From positions 3,162,001-3,226,000 of the forward strand of contig OZ253504.1 of assembly GCA_965262235.1 (NCBI GenBank): a stretch of DNA of 64,000 bases, read 5' to 3'. The stretch's first letter is position 1, and the number at the start of each line of letters is the position of its first letter. The stretch is from CATQGW01 sp965262235. Its GTDB lineage: Bacteria > Chloroflexota > Dehalococcoidia > Bin125. Of this stretch, positions 57,096 to 64,000 are shown in pieces. The notes beneath the pieces are model-generated. The model was not told the DNA's origin and did not search any database. It saw nothing but the letters and a program-made list of their open reading frames with translations. A program made the position numbers and the translations under genes.

Positions 57096-59486
57096 ATGCG
57101 CGTTCCACTTCAGTGGCTGGCCGAGTATGTCGACCTGACGCTTGCGCCCGACGAGCTGGCGCATCGGCTGAGTATGGCCGGCGCTGAGGTCGAATCGATC
57201 GAGCGCGGCGGCGGCGACTGGGACCAGGTGGTGGTCGGCCACGTGCTGGATGTCGCTCAGCACCCGAACGCCGATCGCCTGCGCGTCGCGACCGTGGAGT
57301 ACGGCGCCGACGCGCCGCTGACGGTCGTCTGCGGCGCCCCGAACGTCGCTGCGGGCCAGACCGTCGCCTTCGCCACCGTCGGGGCGCAGCTCCGCGATCC
57401 GCAGACGCGCGAGCTGCGCAAGCTGCGCCGCGGCAAGATTCGCGGCGTCGAATCGCGCGGGATGGTCTGCTCCGAGCGCGAGCTGGGCATCTCCGACGAG
57501 CACGAGGGCATCCTCGAGCTGCAGACGAGCGCCACGCCTGGCACGCCGTTGGCGGATGTGCTCGGCGCGACCGTGCTCGAGATCAAACCGACGCCCAATC
57601 GCCCCGACCACTTCAGCGTGCTGGGCATCGCCCGCGAGGTCGCCGCGTTGACCGGCGGCTCAGTGCGCGAGCCCGACGCCGCCTACGCCGAGGACGGTCC
57701 CGAGATCGGCGAGCGGACGAGCGTCGTCATTGAAGACCCGGTCGGCTGCCCGCGCTACACGGCGATCGTCGTCGAGGGCGTGCAGATCGGCCCGTCGCCG
57801 CAGTGGCTGCAGGACGCGGTGATCGCCGCCGGGATGCGCCCGATCAACAACATCGTCGACGTCACCAACTACGTGCTGATGGAGTACGGCCAGCCGCTGC
57901 ACGCGTTCGACCAGGCGCTGCTGCGCGAGGGCCGAATCGTGGTGCGCCGGGCCCGGGCCGGCGAGACGATCGACCTGCTGGACGGCGCGGTGCTGGAGCT
58001 TGCAACGGAGGACCTGGTGATCGCCGACGCGGAGCGCGCAGTGGCGCTGGCCGGGATCATGGGCGGTGCCGACGCGGAGGTCGGCGAGACGACGACGACA
58101 GTGCTGCTCGAAACGGCGACATTTGACGCGGCGACCATCCGGCGGAGCGCGGCGAGACATAAGATTCGCACCGAAGCCAGTTTGCGCTTCGAGAAGCGTC
58201 TCAACCCCGAATTGGCGCTGCTCGCCGCGCGGCGGGCGGCGAAGCTGATCATCGAGACCGCGGGTGGGACGGCCTGCCGCGGCGTCGACGATCAGTACCC
58301 CGGCAAGCAACACCCACCACAGGTGGTCGTCTCGGTCGAGCGGATCCGGCAGATTCTGGCCATCGAGCCGCCCGTCGAGCGGGTGCGCGGGATCCTCAGC
58401 GCGCTCGGCATCCCGAACCGCTGGCTGCCGCCCAACCGCTATGCCGTCAGCTGCCCGCCGTGGCGCTCCGATATCCAGATCGACGATGATGTGGTGGAGG
58501 AGATCGGGCGAATCATCGGCTACGACGAGCTGCCCGCGGCGGCGCTGGCCGGCAGCTTGCCCGAGCCGGAGCGCGACCCTGAGCGGGCGCTCGCCGAGCG
58601 GCTGCGTGATGTGGTCAGCGGGCTGGGCTTCAACGAGGTCATCACCTACGCCGCGGTGGCGGCGACCGACCAAGCAGCCGATGCGCTGCGGATCGAGAAC
58701 CCGATGAGCGCCGAGCAGGATCGGCTGCGCAACAGCCTGCGTCCCGGCGTGCTGCGGGCGTTGGCGCGCAACCGTTCCGACCGTCGCGACGCGCTGCAGC
58801 TCTTCCAGGTCGGCAAGGTCTGGCGCCCGCGCGCCGGCGAGCTACCGGAGGAGCCGGTGATGCTCGTCGCGGTGATGACCGGCGCTTCCACGCCGTCGGT
58901 GCATGGCGAGGTCAGCCGGCCGCTTGACTTCTTCGACGCCAAGGGCGTGCAGGAGCGGGTCGCCGAGGGGCTCGATCTGCGCATCGACGCCGCGGCGCAC
59001 GACGGCAGCGACGACGCGTTTGCGGCCGCGGAGACCGCTGACCTGAGCGTGGCGGGGCAGCCCGTGGGCCGGCTGGGGCTGGTGGCGCCCGAGCTGATCG
59101 AGCGCTTCGACCTGGATGCACGCACGTGGCTGCTGGAGCTCGCGCTGGCGCCGCTCGCGGCGGCGGCCGCGGAGTCGGACTCGGACGCCGTGGGCGCGCT
59201 TTCGGCGTTCCCGCCGGCGGTTGAGGACCTCGCGTTGATCGTGGATGCGGATCTGCCCGCCGCGAAGCTCGCTGCGGCGATCCGCGATCAGCCGTTGGTT
59301 GAGTCGGTCGAGCTGTTCGACATCTACACCGGCGAGCAGGTGCCCGATGGCCGCAAGTCGCTGGCCTGGCGGGTCGTCTACCGCGCGCCCGACCGGACCC
59401 TCAGCGACCGCGATGTCGATCGCGCGCGCCGGGGGATCGTGCGGCGCCTGGAGCGTCAGTTCAACGCGCAACTGCGCGACAACTGA
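57096..59486 (+). CDS. pheT: Phenylalanyl-tRNA synthetase beta subunit
   Basis: 796 aa. The N-terminal tRNA-binding OB domain (VGHVLDVAQHPNADRLRVAT; SRGMVCSERELGIS), B3/B4 editing region (PRYTAIVVEGV; NIVDVTNYVLMEYGQPLHAF), B5 domain (ISALGIPNRWLPPNRYAVSC-type region with RSDIQIDDDVVEEIGRIIGY), catalytic-like core and FDX-ACB C-terminus (ELFDIYTGEQVPDGRKSLAW) are all present. Forms the (alpha-beta)2 enzyme. Confidence 0.95.
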   Translation: MRVPLQWLAEYVDLTLAPDELAHRLSMAGAEVESIERGGGDWDQVVVGHVLDVAQHPNADRLRVATVEYGADAPLTVVCGAPNVAAGQTVAFATVGAQLRDPQTRELRKLRRGKIRGVESRGMVCSERELGISDEHEGILELQTSATPGTPLADVLGATVLEIKPTPNRPDHFSVLGIAREVAALTGGSVREPDAAYAEDGPEIGERTSVVIEDPVGCPRYTAIVVEGVQIGPSPQWLQDAVIAAGMRPINNIVDVTNYVLMEYGQPLHAFDQALLREGRIVVRRARAGETIDLLDGAVLELATEDLVIADAERAVALAGIMGGADAEVGETTTTVLLETATFDAATIRRSAARHKIRTEASLRFEKRLNPELALLAARRAAKLIIETAGGTACRGVDDQYPGKQHPPQVVVSVERIRQILAIEPPVERVRGILSALGIPNRWLPPNRYAVSCPPWRSDIQIDDDVVEEIGRIIGYDELPAAALAGSLPEPERDPERALAERLRDVVSGLGFNEVITYAAVAATDQAADALRIENPMSAEQDRLRNSLRPGVLRALARNRSDRRDALQLFQVGKVWRPRAGELPEEPVMLVAVMTGASTPSVHGEVSRPLDFFDAKGVQERVAEGLDLRIDAAAHDGSDDAFAAAETADLSVAGQPVGRLGLVAPELIERFDLDARTWLLELALAPLAAAAAESDSDAVGALSAFPPAVEDLALIVDADLPAAKLAAAIRDQPLVESVELFDIYTGEQVPDGRKSLAWRVVYRAPDRTLSDRDVDRARRGIVRRLERQFNAQLRDN

Positions 59487-59500
59487 CGGTTTCGGAGCGG

Positions 59501-59527
59501 CTGGCACTCTCGGGCTGAGAGTGACGA
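59501..59527 (+). promoter_or_regulatory. CIRCE-like operator, distal (degenerate)
   Basis: CTGGCACTC, 9-bp spacer, GAGTGACGA. The left arm matches 7 of 9 and the right arm 5 of 9 positions of the HrcA operator (TTAGCACTC-N9-GAGTGCTAA). It lies 82 bp before the better copy. Confidence 0.45.
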
Positions 59528-59582
59528 ATATCACAAGCATTTCTGTGTGGTGTGACACAGTGCGTCTTGGCGGACTGATCAT

Positions 59583-59609
59583 CTGGCACTCTCATAGGCA
59601 GAGTGCTAA
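59583..59609 (+). promoter_or_regulatory. CIRCE operator (HrcA binding site), proximal
   Basis: CTGGCACTC, 9-bp spacer, GAGTGCTAA: 16 of 18 arm positions match the CIRCE consensus, with a perfect right arm and correct spacing. It ends 50 bp before the ATG of the next gene. A possible promoter just upstream (GTGACA at 59552-59557; TGATCA at 59576-59581) would place the operator at the transcription start, where HrcA represses. hrcA itself is not in the window. Confidence 0.8.
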
Positions 59610-59659
59610 TCTTGTCTCACGGACCAGTTTGAGCCTCAACTATTCGAGAGGATCCGACC

Positions 59660-60163
59660 ATGCCACGGCACCCCAGCACTGACGACCGACACATCCACGC
59701 GACCGACCTGATTCACCGCATCTTCGACGCCGCCGACCAGCTGGAACTTTCGCGGTCCTTCTTCGACGCCACGAGCCTCTCGCCGATTGAGCTGCGCCGC
59801 GTGATGCGGGCGCTCGCCCGCCGCGAAGGCGCGGCCGACATGGACGGACGCAGCCGCGCCGCCCAGCTACGCCTGCGCGCCTACCTCGCGCTCGAGGTTG
59901 AGCCGGCCCGGGTGATCGCCCGCGCCTTCGACGACGCGTTCATCGACCTGCCGGCAGACTGGCGCGAACGCTCTCAGGAGGTTGAGCTCTCGGTGATCGT
60001 CAACGCGCTGCACGCGCGCGAGTTCAACCGGCTGACGCGCGTGCTGCCCTGGCTGCGCGACCGCATGGCGGGCGCCTGGCTGCTCGATCACCTGCCCGAC
60101 GAAGACCCGGCCGCGGCGCTCGCCGACGCCACGGGCCAGCCGCAGCTGGCCGCGTCGGTCTGA
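59660..60163 (+). CDS. CIRCE-controlled protein of unknown function
   Basis: 167 aa from ATG 59660 (GAGAGGA just upstream). It is soluble, helical, Arg/Asp-rich, with no Cys or membrane segment. Notable parts are HIHATDLIHRIFDAADQLEL, LSPIELRRVMRALARREGAA, AFDDAFIDLPADWRERSQEV and WLRDRMAGAWLLDHLPDED. It is not one of the known CIRCE genes (groES/groEL, dnaK, hrcA, dnaJ, grpE). It is monocistronic between pheT and a repeat-filled gap. The HrcA-type operator predicts heat-shock induction; the molecular function is unknown. Confidence 0.8.
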   Translation: MPRHPSTDDRHIHATDLIHRIFDAADQLELSRSFFDATSLSPIELRRVMRALARREGAADMDGRSRAAQLRLRAYLALEVEPARVIARAFDDAFIDLPADWRERSQEVELSVIVNALHAREFNRLTRVLPWLRDRMAGAWLLDHLPDEDPAAALADATGQPQLAASV

Positions 60164-60217
60164 GGGGATGGGGGGACGAGCCTGTCGGGCGCCTGGAAAC
60201 GCTCTGAATCAGCCGGA

Positions 60218-60351
60218 TCCGCTCTCCCCCCGCGAAGCGGGGGGAGATGTCCCGTAGGGACAGAGGGGGGCTCCCCCTCTTCGCAACGGGCGGCCCCCCT
60301 CTGCCTTCGGCATCTCCCCCCGCTTCGCGGGGGGAGAGGGGATCCGACCTG
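60218..60351. repeat. Inverted pair of REP-like elements (copies F and G)
   Basis: Copy F (60218-60272) reads CTCCCCCCGC/GCGGGGGGAG around GAA, then TGTCCC/GGGACA around GTA. Copy G (60292-60351) is in the opposite orientation, with TGCC/GGCA around TTC as written on the plus strand. Each ends in GGATCC- or GATCC-type sequence at its outer side. The pair could form a large hairpin between the convergent genes at 59660 and rplT and may act as a bidirectional transcription barrier. Confidence 0.8.
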
Positions 60352-60416
60352 CTCAGAGGGTTCCTAAGGATCGCCAACGCGGAGTGCCCGAACCGGTAGG
60401 CGGGCCTGACGGGCGC

Positions 60417-60767
60417 TTAGGCGGCCTTGGCCTGTTCGACGACGGCGGCGAAGCCGATCGGATCGTGGAGGGCCATCTCGGCCAGGACTTTGCGGTCGAT
60501 GTCGATGTCGGCGCGCTTCATGCCGTTGATGAGGCGGCTGTAGGAGATGTCGTGCATGCGTGCGGCGGCGTTGATTCGCGTGATCCAGAGCCGGCGCATG
60601 TCACCCTTGCGCTCGCGGCGGTGGGCGTAGGCGTAGCTGAGCGCGTGCAGGCGCGACTCGGCCGCACGGCGAATTAGACGATGTCGTACGCCGTGATGGC
60701 CCTTCGTCTGCTTGAGTACCTTCTTGTGCCGGCGCCGCTCGCGCGGGCCGCCCTTCACCCTCGGCAT
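60417..60767 (-). CDS. rplT: 50S ribosomal protein L20
   Basis: 116 aa, the standard length. Basic start MPRVKGGPRERRRHKKVLKQ, then HHGVRHRLIRRAAESRLHAL, and RRLWITRINAAARMHDISYS with the C-terminal VLAEMALHDPIGFAAVVEQA. It binds 23S rRNA in early assembly. Third gene of infC-rpmI-rplT. Confidence 0.97.
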   Translation of the reverse strand: MPRVKGGPRERRRHKKVLKQTKGHHGVRHRLIRRAAESRLHALSYAYAHRRERKGDMRRLWITRINAAARMHDISYSRLINGMKRADIDIDRKVLAEMALHDPIGFAAVVEQAKAA

Positions 60768-60820
60768 GTGCTCGTCCTTCCAGACGCTCTCTTGGGCGCT
60801 CTCTTCGGCAGCTCAGGCGG

Positions 60821-61027
60821 CTAGGGCGACCCGTAGGGCAGCAGGCGGCGGACCCGCCGCCGTTCGCCGTGTCGCATCACCTCGTGCATGCGCTTCTGCT
60901 GGCGCAGCGTGCGCTTGGTCTTCTTCTGTTTGTTGTGCCCGCTGGCGGCCTTCATGCGCAGGACCTTGCCGGTCCGGGTGATCCGGAAGCGCTTGGCTGC
61001 GCCCTTGTGCGTCTTCATCTTCGGCAT
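60821..61027 (-). CDS. rpmI: 50S ribosomal protein L35
   Basis: 68 aa. MPKMKTHKGAAKRFRITRTG is the diagnostic N-terminus, followed by KVLRMKAASGHNKQKKTKRT. It lies 53 bp before rplT on the minus strand. Confidence 0.96.
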   Translation of the reverse strand: MPKMKTHKGAAKRFRITRTGKVLRMKAASGHNKQKKTKRTLRQQKRMHEVMRHGERRRVRRLLPYGSP

Positions 61028-61081
61028 CGGACGGCCACCTCACGAGCGTGTTGAGCATGTTGCGATTGGCAGGATCGCCAT

Positions 61082-61099
61082 GGCGCACCAATGTGCGCC
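61082..61099. promoter_or_regulatory. Small hairpin between infC and rpmI
   Basis: GGCGCAC and GTGCGCC form a perfect 7-bp stem with a 4-nt loop in the 177-bp spacer. No U-run follows in either direction. It could be a processing or attenuation structure. The spacer shows no gene. Confidence 0.3.
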
Positions 61100-61204
61100 G
61101 GCGCGCGTCGATTCAGCCTACGCGGATGCGCGCTTGGGCGCCACCGACGCCGGCTGCTGCAAGGCCGGTCGCCGTGCCTGTCGAGGGGCCTGCCGACGGG
61201 CCGG

Positions 61205-61846
61205 TTACGAAGTCGGCGCCGCTTCCGCCGCCTCTTGCGCAGCCTCTGCGGCTTGCGTGGCCTCTACGGCTTGCGCGGCCTCTGCGGCGACTGCCTCGGC
61301 CTCGCGCGCTCGGGCTTCCACCTTGGCCTTGTCGGCGGCGACGATCACGGACATGAAGCGACCCTCGGTGGAGAGTGGCTTCTCGAGCACGATCGGCACG
61401 CCGTCGTCGCCCAGGCCTTCGAGCATCTCTTCGATCCGCTCGGCGCCGATCTCGCGATGCGTGATCTCGCGACCGCGGAACATGACCGAGATTTTGACCT
61501 TGTCGCCGGACTGCAGGAATCGCGTGGCGCGCTTGCGCTTGGCGTCCATGTCGCTGCGCCCGATGTTGGGGCGCATCTTGATCTCGCGCAGCGAGGCGCC
61601 CTTCTGGCGCTTCCGGCCTTCGCGTTCGCGCTTGGCCTGCTCGTACTTGAACTTGCCGAAGTCGAGCATTCGCACGACCGGAGGCTGCGCATCGGGCGCG
61701 ACCTCAACGAGGTCCAGCCCTTGCCCGTGTGCGATATCGAGGGCCTGCGCGGTCGGCATGACGCCGAGCTGTGAGCCGTCGTCACCGATCACGCGCACCT
61801 CGCGCACGCGGATCGCATCGTTGACTCGCTGTTCACGTGTTGCCAG
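61205..61846 (-). CDS. infC: Translation initiation factor IF-3
   Basis: 213 aa from CTG 61846. The IF-3 N-domain (REQRVNDAIRVREVRVIGDD; LVEVAPDAQPPVVRMLDFGK), basic linker (FKYEQAKREREGRKRQKGAS) and C-domain (EIKMRPNIGRSDMDAKRKRA; FRGREITHREIGAERIEEML) are clear. The long open frame upstream contains AGGAGGAGA translated as Arg-Arg-Arg, an ideal ribosome-binding site placed 6-7 bp before CTG, so the upstream residues are probably not made. A non-AUG/GUG/UUG start is known for IF-3 self-control. An Ala/Glu-rich tail of about 30 residues (AEAVAAEAAQAVEATQAAEA) follows the fold. Alternative: ATG further upstream (61939 or 61918). Confidence 0.85.
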   Translation of the reverse strand: MATREQRVNDAIRVREVRVIGDDGSQLGVMPTAQALDIAHGQGLDLVEVAPDAQPPVVRMLDFGKFKYEQAKREREGRKRQKGASLREIKMRPNIGRSDMDAKRKRATRFLQSGDKVKISVMFRGREITHREIGAERIEEMLEGLGDDGVPIVLEKPLSTEGRFMSVIVAADKAKVEARAREAEAVAAEAAQAVEATQAAEAAQEAAEAAPTS

Positions 61847-62013
61847 AAGTCTCCTCCTCGTTACTGCGTGGTTGCCGCATGGTTGCCGCATGGCCACGAG
61901 CTGCCGACCGTCGCTCATCGGCTGGTGCTGTGTGGCCATCCTAATGCGCGCGAATCGGGGCTACAAATGGGGCGGTTGGCGCGCGGCTGCGGCGCAGCTG
62001 AGCGGGATGCCGA

Positions 62014-62532
62014 TCAGGCCTCGCCCGCTTGCATCACCAGCAGCAGCTCGCCCTGTTCGACCATGCTGTCCGCCGCCACCAGGACCTCGCTGATCGTGCC
62101 GGCCGCGGGCGAGCGGATCTCGTTGTTCATCTTCATCGCCACGATGACCAGGAGCGGATCGTTCTCCTGCACCTCGTCGCCGGCGGCGACCAGGACCTCG
62201 GAGACCTTGCCGGTCATCAGGGCGTTGATCCGCACCTCGCCCTCGATCGCGGGCGTGATTGTGTCGAAGGTCCGCGCGGCGCTGCGCTCGATCCCGACCG
62301 CGTAGTGGTCGGGGCCGATGAAGAGATCGAGCGAGTAGCCGTCGCGCTTGATCGCGACCGGCGTGCGGCGGCCGTCGATCCGCAGACGGAAGAGCGTGTT
62401 GTCGTCGAGCGACTCAAGCACGACGGAGTATTCGGCGTCGTCGACGCGCGCGACGAAGCGACCCTCGCCGGCGTCTTCGATCGACACCTCGCGGAGTTCG
62501 CCGCCAACGTTTAGCCGGTAGTTCTTCGCCAT
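62014..62532 (-). CDS. Biotin carrier protein of an acyl-CoA carboxylase (BT plus BCCP domains)
   Basis: 172 aa. The C-terminal biotinyl domain has VIVAMKMNNEIRSPAAGTI with the biotinylated Lys134. The N-terminal ~90 residues resemble the BT-like region (NVGGELREVSIEDAGEG ... LFIGPDHYAVG) that links BC and BCCP in propionyl- or methylcrotonyl-CoA carboxylase alpha chains. It overlaps the biotin carboxylase gene by 22 bp. The carboxyltransferase is not in the window, so the acyl substrate is unknown. Confidence 0.85.
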   Translation of the reverse strand: MAKNYRLNVGGELREVSIEDAGEGRFVARVDDAEYSVVLESLDDNTLFRLRIDGRRTPVAIKRDGYSLDLFIGPDHYAVGIERSAARTFDTITPAIEGEVRINALMTGKVSEVLVAAGDEVQENDPLLVIVAMKMNNEIRSPAAGTISEVLVAADSMVEQGELLLVMQAGEA

Positions 62533-64000
62533 CCCTGCTCCACCGGATAGCGCCGCCCGCGCGACGAGAGGGCCCAGGGGTTGTGCAGCGACGGCGCCCC
62601 GCGCTCGGCCTCCGCGCGCTCGCCCTGGGTGTGGAAGAAGAGCGCCGCGGCGACGGCGGCGCGAACCGCCGCCCGCGGGCGGTCGGCGGGGTCGAGCACC
62701 TGGTTGTCGTCGACGAAGGTCGTGTCGATATTGCCTTCGAGGAAGCGCGGGTCATCGAGCAGCGCCTGATGGAACGGCACCGAGGTGCTGACCCCGAGGA
62801 TCAGGTATTCGCCCAGCGCGCGGCGCATCCGGCGGATGCACTGGTCGCGAGTCTCGCCCCAGGTGATCAGCTTGCCGATCAGGGAGTCGTACCAGGGGCT
62901 GATCCCGACGCCGCGGGCCAGCATGCTGTCGAGCCGCACGCCCGGGCCGCCGGGTTCGCGGAACCAGGCGATCGGGCCCACGGAAGGCGCGAAATCGCGG
63001 TAGGGGTCTTCGGCGGTGATCCGGCACTCCATCGCCCAGCCGCGGATCGGGCGCTGCTCGCGGGTGTAGCCGATCGGCAGCCCGCCGGCGATGCGCAGCT
63101 GGTCCTGCACGAGATCGACGCCGCGCACGAGTTCGGTGACGGGGTGCTCGACCTGGAGGCGTGTGTTCATTTCGAGGAAGGCGAACTCGTCGTTCCAGAG
63201 CAGGAACTCGACGGTGCCGGTGCTGGTGTAGTCGCAGGCCCGGGCGGCGGCCAGGGCGGCCTCCTCCATGCGCGCGCGCAGGTCGGGTGAGATGCCCGTG
63301 GCGGGCGCTTCCTCGACGAGCTTCTGGCGGCGGCGCTGAATCGAGCACTCGCGTTCGCCGAGCGCGACGAGGTTGCCCTGCATGTCGCCAACGATCTGGA
63401 TCTCGATGTGCCGCGCCGGGCGGATCAGCTTTTCGACGAAGACCTCATCGCTGGCGAACGCGGTGCGGGCTTCGTCCTGCGCCTGCGAGATCGCGCGCTC
63501 GAACTCGTCGCCGGAGTTGACGGTGCGGATTCCGCGGCCACCGCCGCCGGCGGCGGCCTTGATCACGACCGGGTAGCCGATCTGCTCGGCGATCGCGCGG
63601 GCCTCTTGCGGGTCGCTGATCGGTTCGATGCTGCCGGGGATGATCGGAACGCCGGCGGCCTGCATCGTGCGGCGCGAGGCGATCTTGTCGCCCATCAGCT
63701 CGATCGCCTCGGGTGAGGGGCCGATGAAGGTGATCCCCGCGTCGCCGCAGGCGCGGGCGAAGTTCGCGTTCTCGGAGAGGAAGCCGTAGCCGGGGTGGAT
63801 CGCGTCGGCGCCGGTCTCGCGGGCCGCGTGAGGATCGCGTCGATGTTGAGGTAGCTGGCAGCGGGATCGGCGTCGCCGATCAGCTGCGCGGTGTCTGCGA
63901 GGCGCACGTGCCGGGCAGTGCGGTCGGCCTCGGAGTAAACCGCGACGGCGCGGATCCCGAGGTCGCGTGCGCCGCGGATCACACGCACCGCGATCTCGCC
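62511..64000 (-). CDS. Biotin carboxylase (accC-like), 5' end cut, apparent frameshift
   Basis: The frame enters from the window end with GEIAVRVIRGARDLGIRAVA. It reads in frame to YLNIDAILT, then shifts at about 63822-63830; the right reading resumes as ARETGADAIHPGYGFLSENA and continues to MGDKIASRRTMQAAGVPIIP and the stop at 62511. The ATP-grasp motif AAAGGGGRGIRTV, VEKLIRPARHIEIQIVGD, GERECSIQRRRQKLVEEAP, EMNTRLQVEHPVTE and the C-terminal domain are intact. One G appears to be missing in ACG(G)CGGCCCGCGAG. Both halves are well conserved, so a sequencing error or very recent mutation is more likely than old decay. Only a few N-terminal residues lie outside the window. Confidence 0.8.
   Translation of the reverse strand, partial: RDRGACDPRRTRPRDPRRRGLLRGRPHCPARAPRRHRAADRRRRSRCQLPQHRRDPHAARETGADAIHPGYGFLSENANFARACGDAGITFIGPSPEAIELMGDKIASRRTMQAAGVPIIPGSIEPISDPQEARAIAEQIGYPVVIKAAAGGGGRGIRTVNSGDEFERAISQAQDEARTAFASDEVFVEKLIRPARHIEIQIVGDMQGNLVALGERECSIQRRRQKLVEEAPATGISPDLRARMEEAALAAARACDYTSTGTVEFLLWNDEFAFLEMNTRLQVEHPVTELVRGVDLVQDQLRIAGGLPIGYTREQRPIRGWAMECRITAEDPYRDFAPSVGPIAWFREPGGPGVRLDSMLARGVGISPWYDSLIGKLITWGETRDQCIRRMRRALGEYLILGVSTSVPFHQALLDDPRFLEGNIDTTFVDDNQVLDPADRPRAAVRAAVAAALFFHTQGERAEAERGAPSLHNPWALSSRGRRYPVEQGWRRTTG

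Overview
This is a 64 kb chromosomal window from a high-GC bacterium (roughly two thirds G+C by eye, with strongly G/C-ending codons). Nearly every gene is an ordinary bacterial housekeeping gene packed into long operons with 4-bp ATGA overlaps. The set (primary sigma-70, DnaG, GatB, PheST, AlaS, IF-3/L35/L20, GlmS/GlmU/MltG, EF-P, TopA without C-terminal zinc fingers), an F420-type luciferase-like oxidoreductase, PaREP1-like proteins, a DUF512 radical-SAM protein, and lamin-tail and CARDB surface proteins all suggest a member of the Chloroflexota, perhaps near Dehalococcoidia or Thermomicrobia. That assignment is inference; there is no 16S gene here.

Layout. 1-4.4 kb: 3' end of an aldo/keto reductase, a gene-poor stretch with a 44-codon ORF, and a single-chain MmeI-like (type IIL) restriction-modification enzyme just behind gatB. 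4.4-10 kb: gatB, an SbcD/Mre11-like metallophosphoesterase, an AcuI/YhdH-type reductase, and a tandem array of four PaREP1/HEPN-like genes. 10-12.2 kb: an LLM oxidoreductase followed by a tandem duplication that left an extra sigma region-4 coding fragment. 12-41.8 kb: an unbroken minus-strand run from glmU down to rpoD (glmU, CNNM/CBS protein, dprA, topA, xerD, aroQ, an M24 peptidase, efp, xseA, xseB, a formyltransferase, a zinc-ribbon gene, a lamin-tail protein, rluB, cmk, plsC, ispH, DUF512, glmS, ppsA, a CARDB-like protein, dnaG, rpoD).

42-52.6 kb: plus-strand operons alaS-ruvX-mltG-aroE-(membrane-anchored unknown), then an HTH gene flanked by REP-like elements, then aroC-aroKB(fusion)-acyP. 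With aroE and aroQ, most of the shikimate pathway is in the window. 52.6-55.9 kb: a minus-strand trio of a stand-alone Lrp RAM-domain gene, moeA and a cytochrome P450. 56-60.2 kb: pheS-pheT, then an uncharacterised gene behind two CIRCE-like heat-shock operators. 60.4-64 kb: minus-strand infC-rpmI-rplT and a biotin carboxylase / biotin-carrier pair cut by the window end.

Most intergenic gaps longer than 200 bp hold dispersed repeats. One is a two-hairpin REP-like element whose second stem varies between copies with pairing preserved. The others are a 25-bp palindrome, a 158-bp inverted-repeat element and a nested MITE-like element. The most unusual points are the CIRCE-controlled unknown gene, the four-copy PaREP1 array, the duplicated sigma region 4 fragment whose changes are almost all silent, the very long repetitive N-terminus of the sigma factor, the probable CTG start of infC, and a RuvX that appears to lack its last catalytic aspartate. 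No CRISPR array, tRNA, rRNA, prophage or transposase gene was seen.
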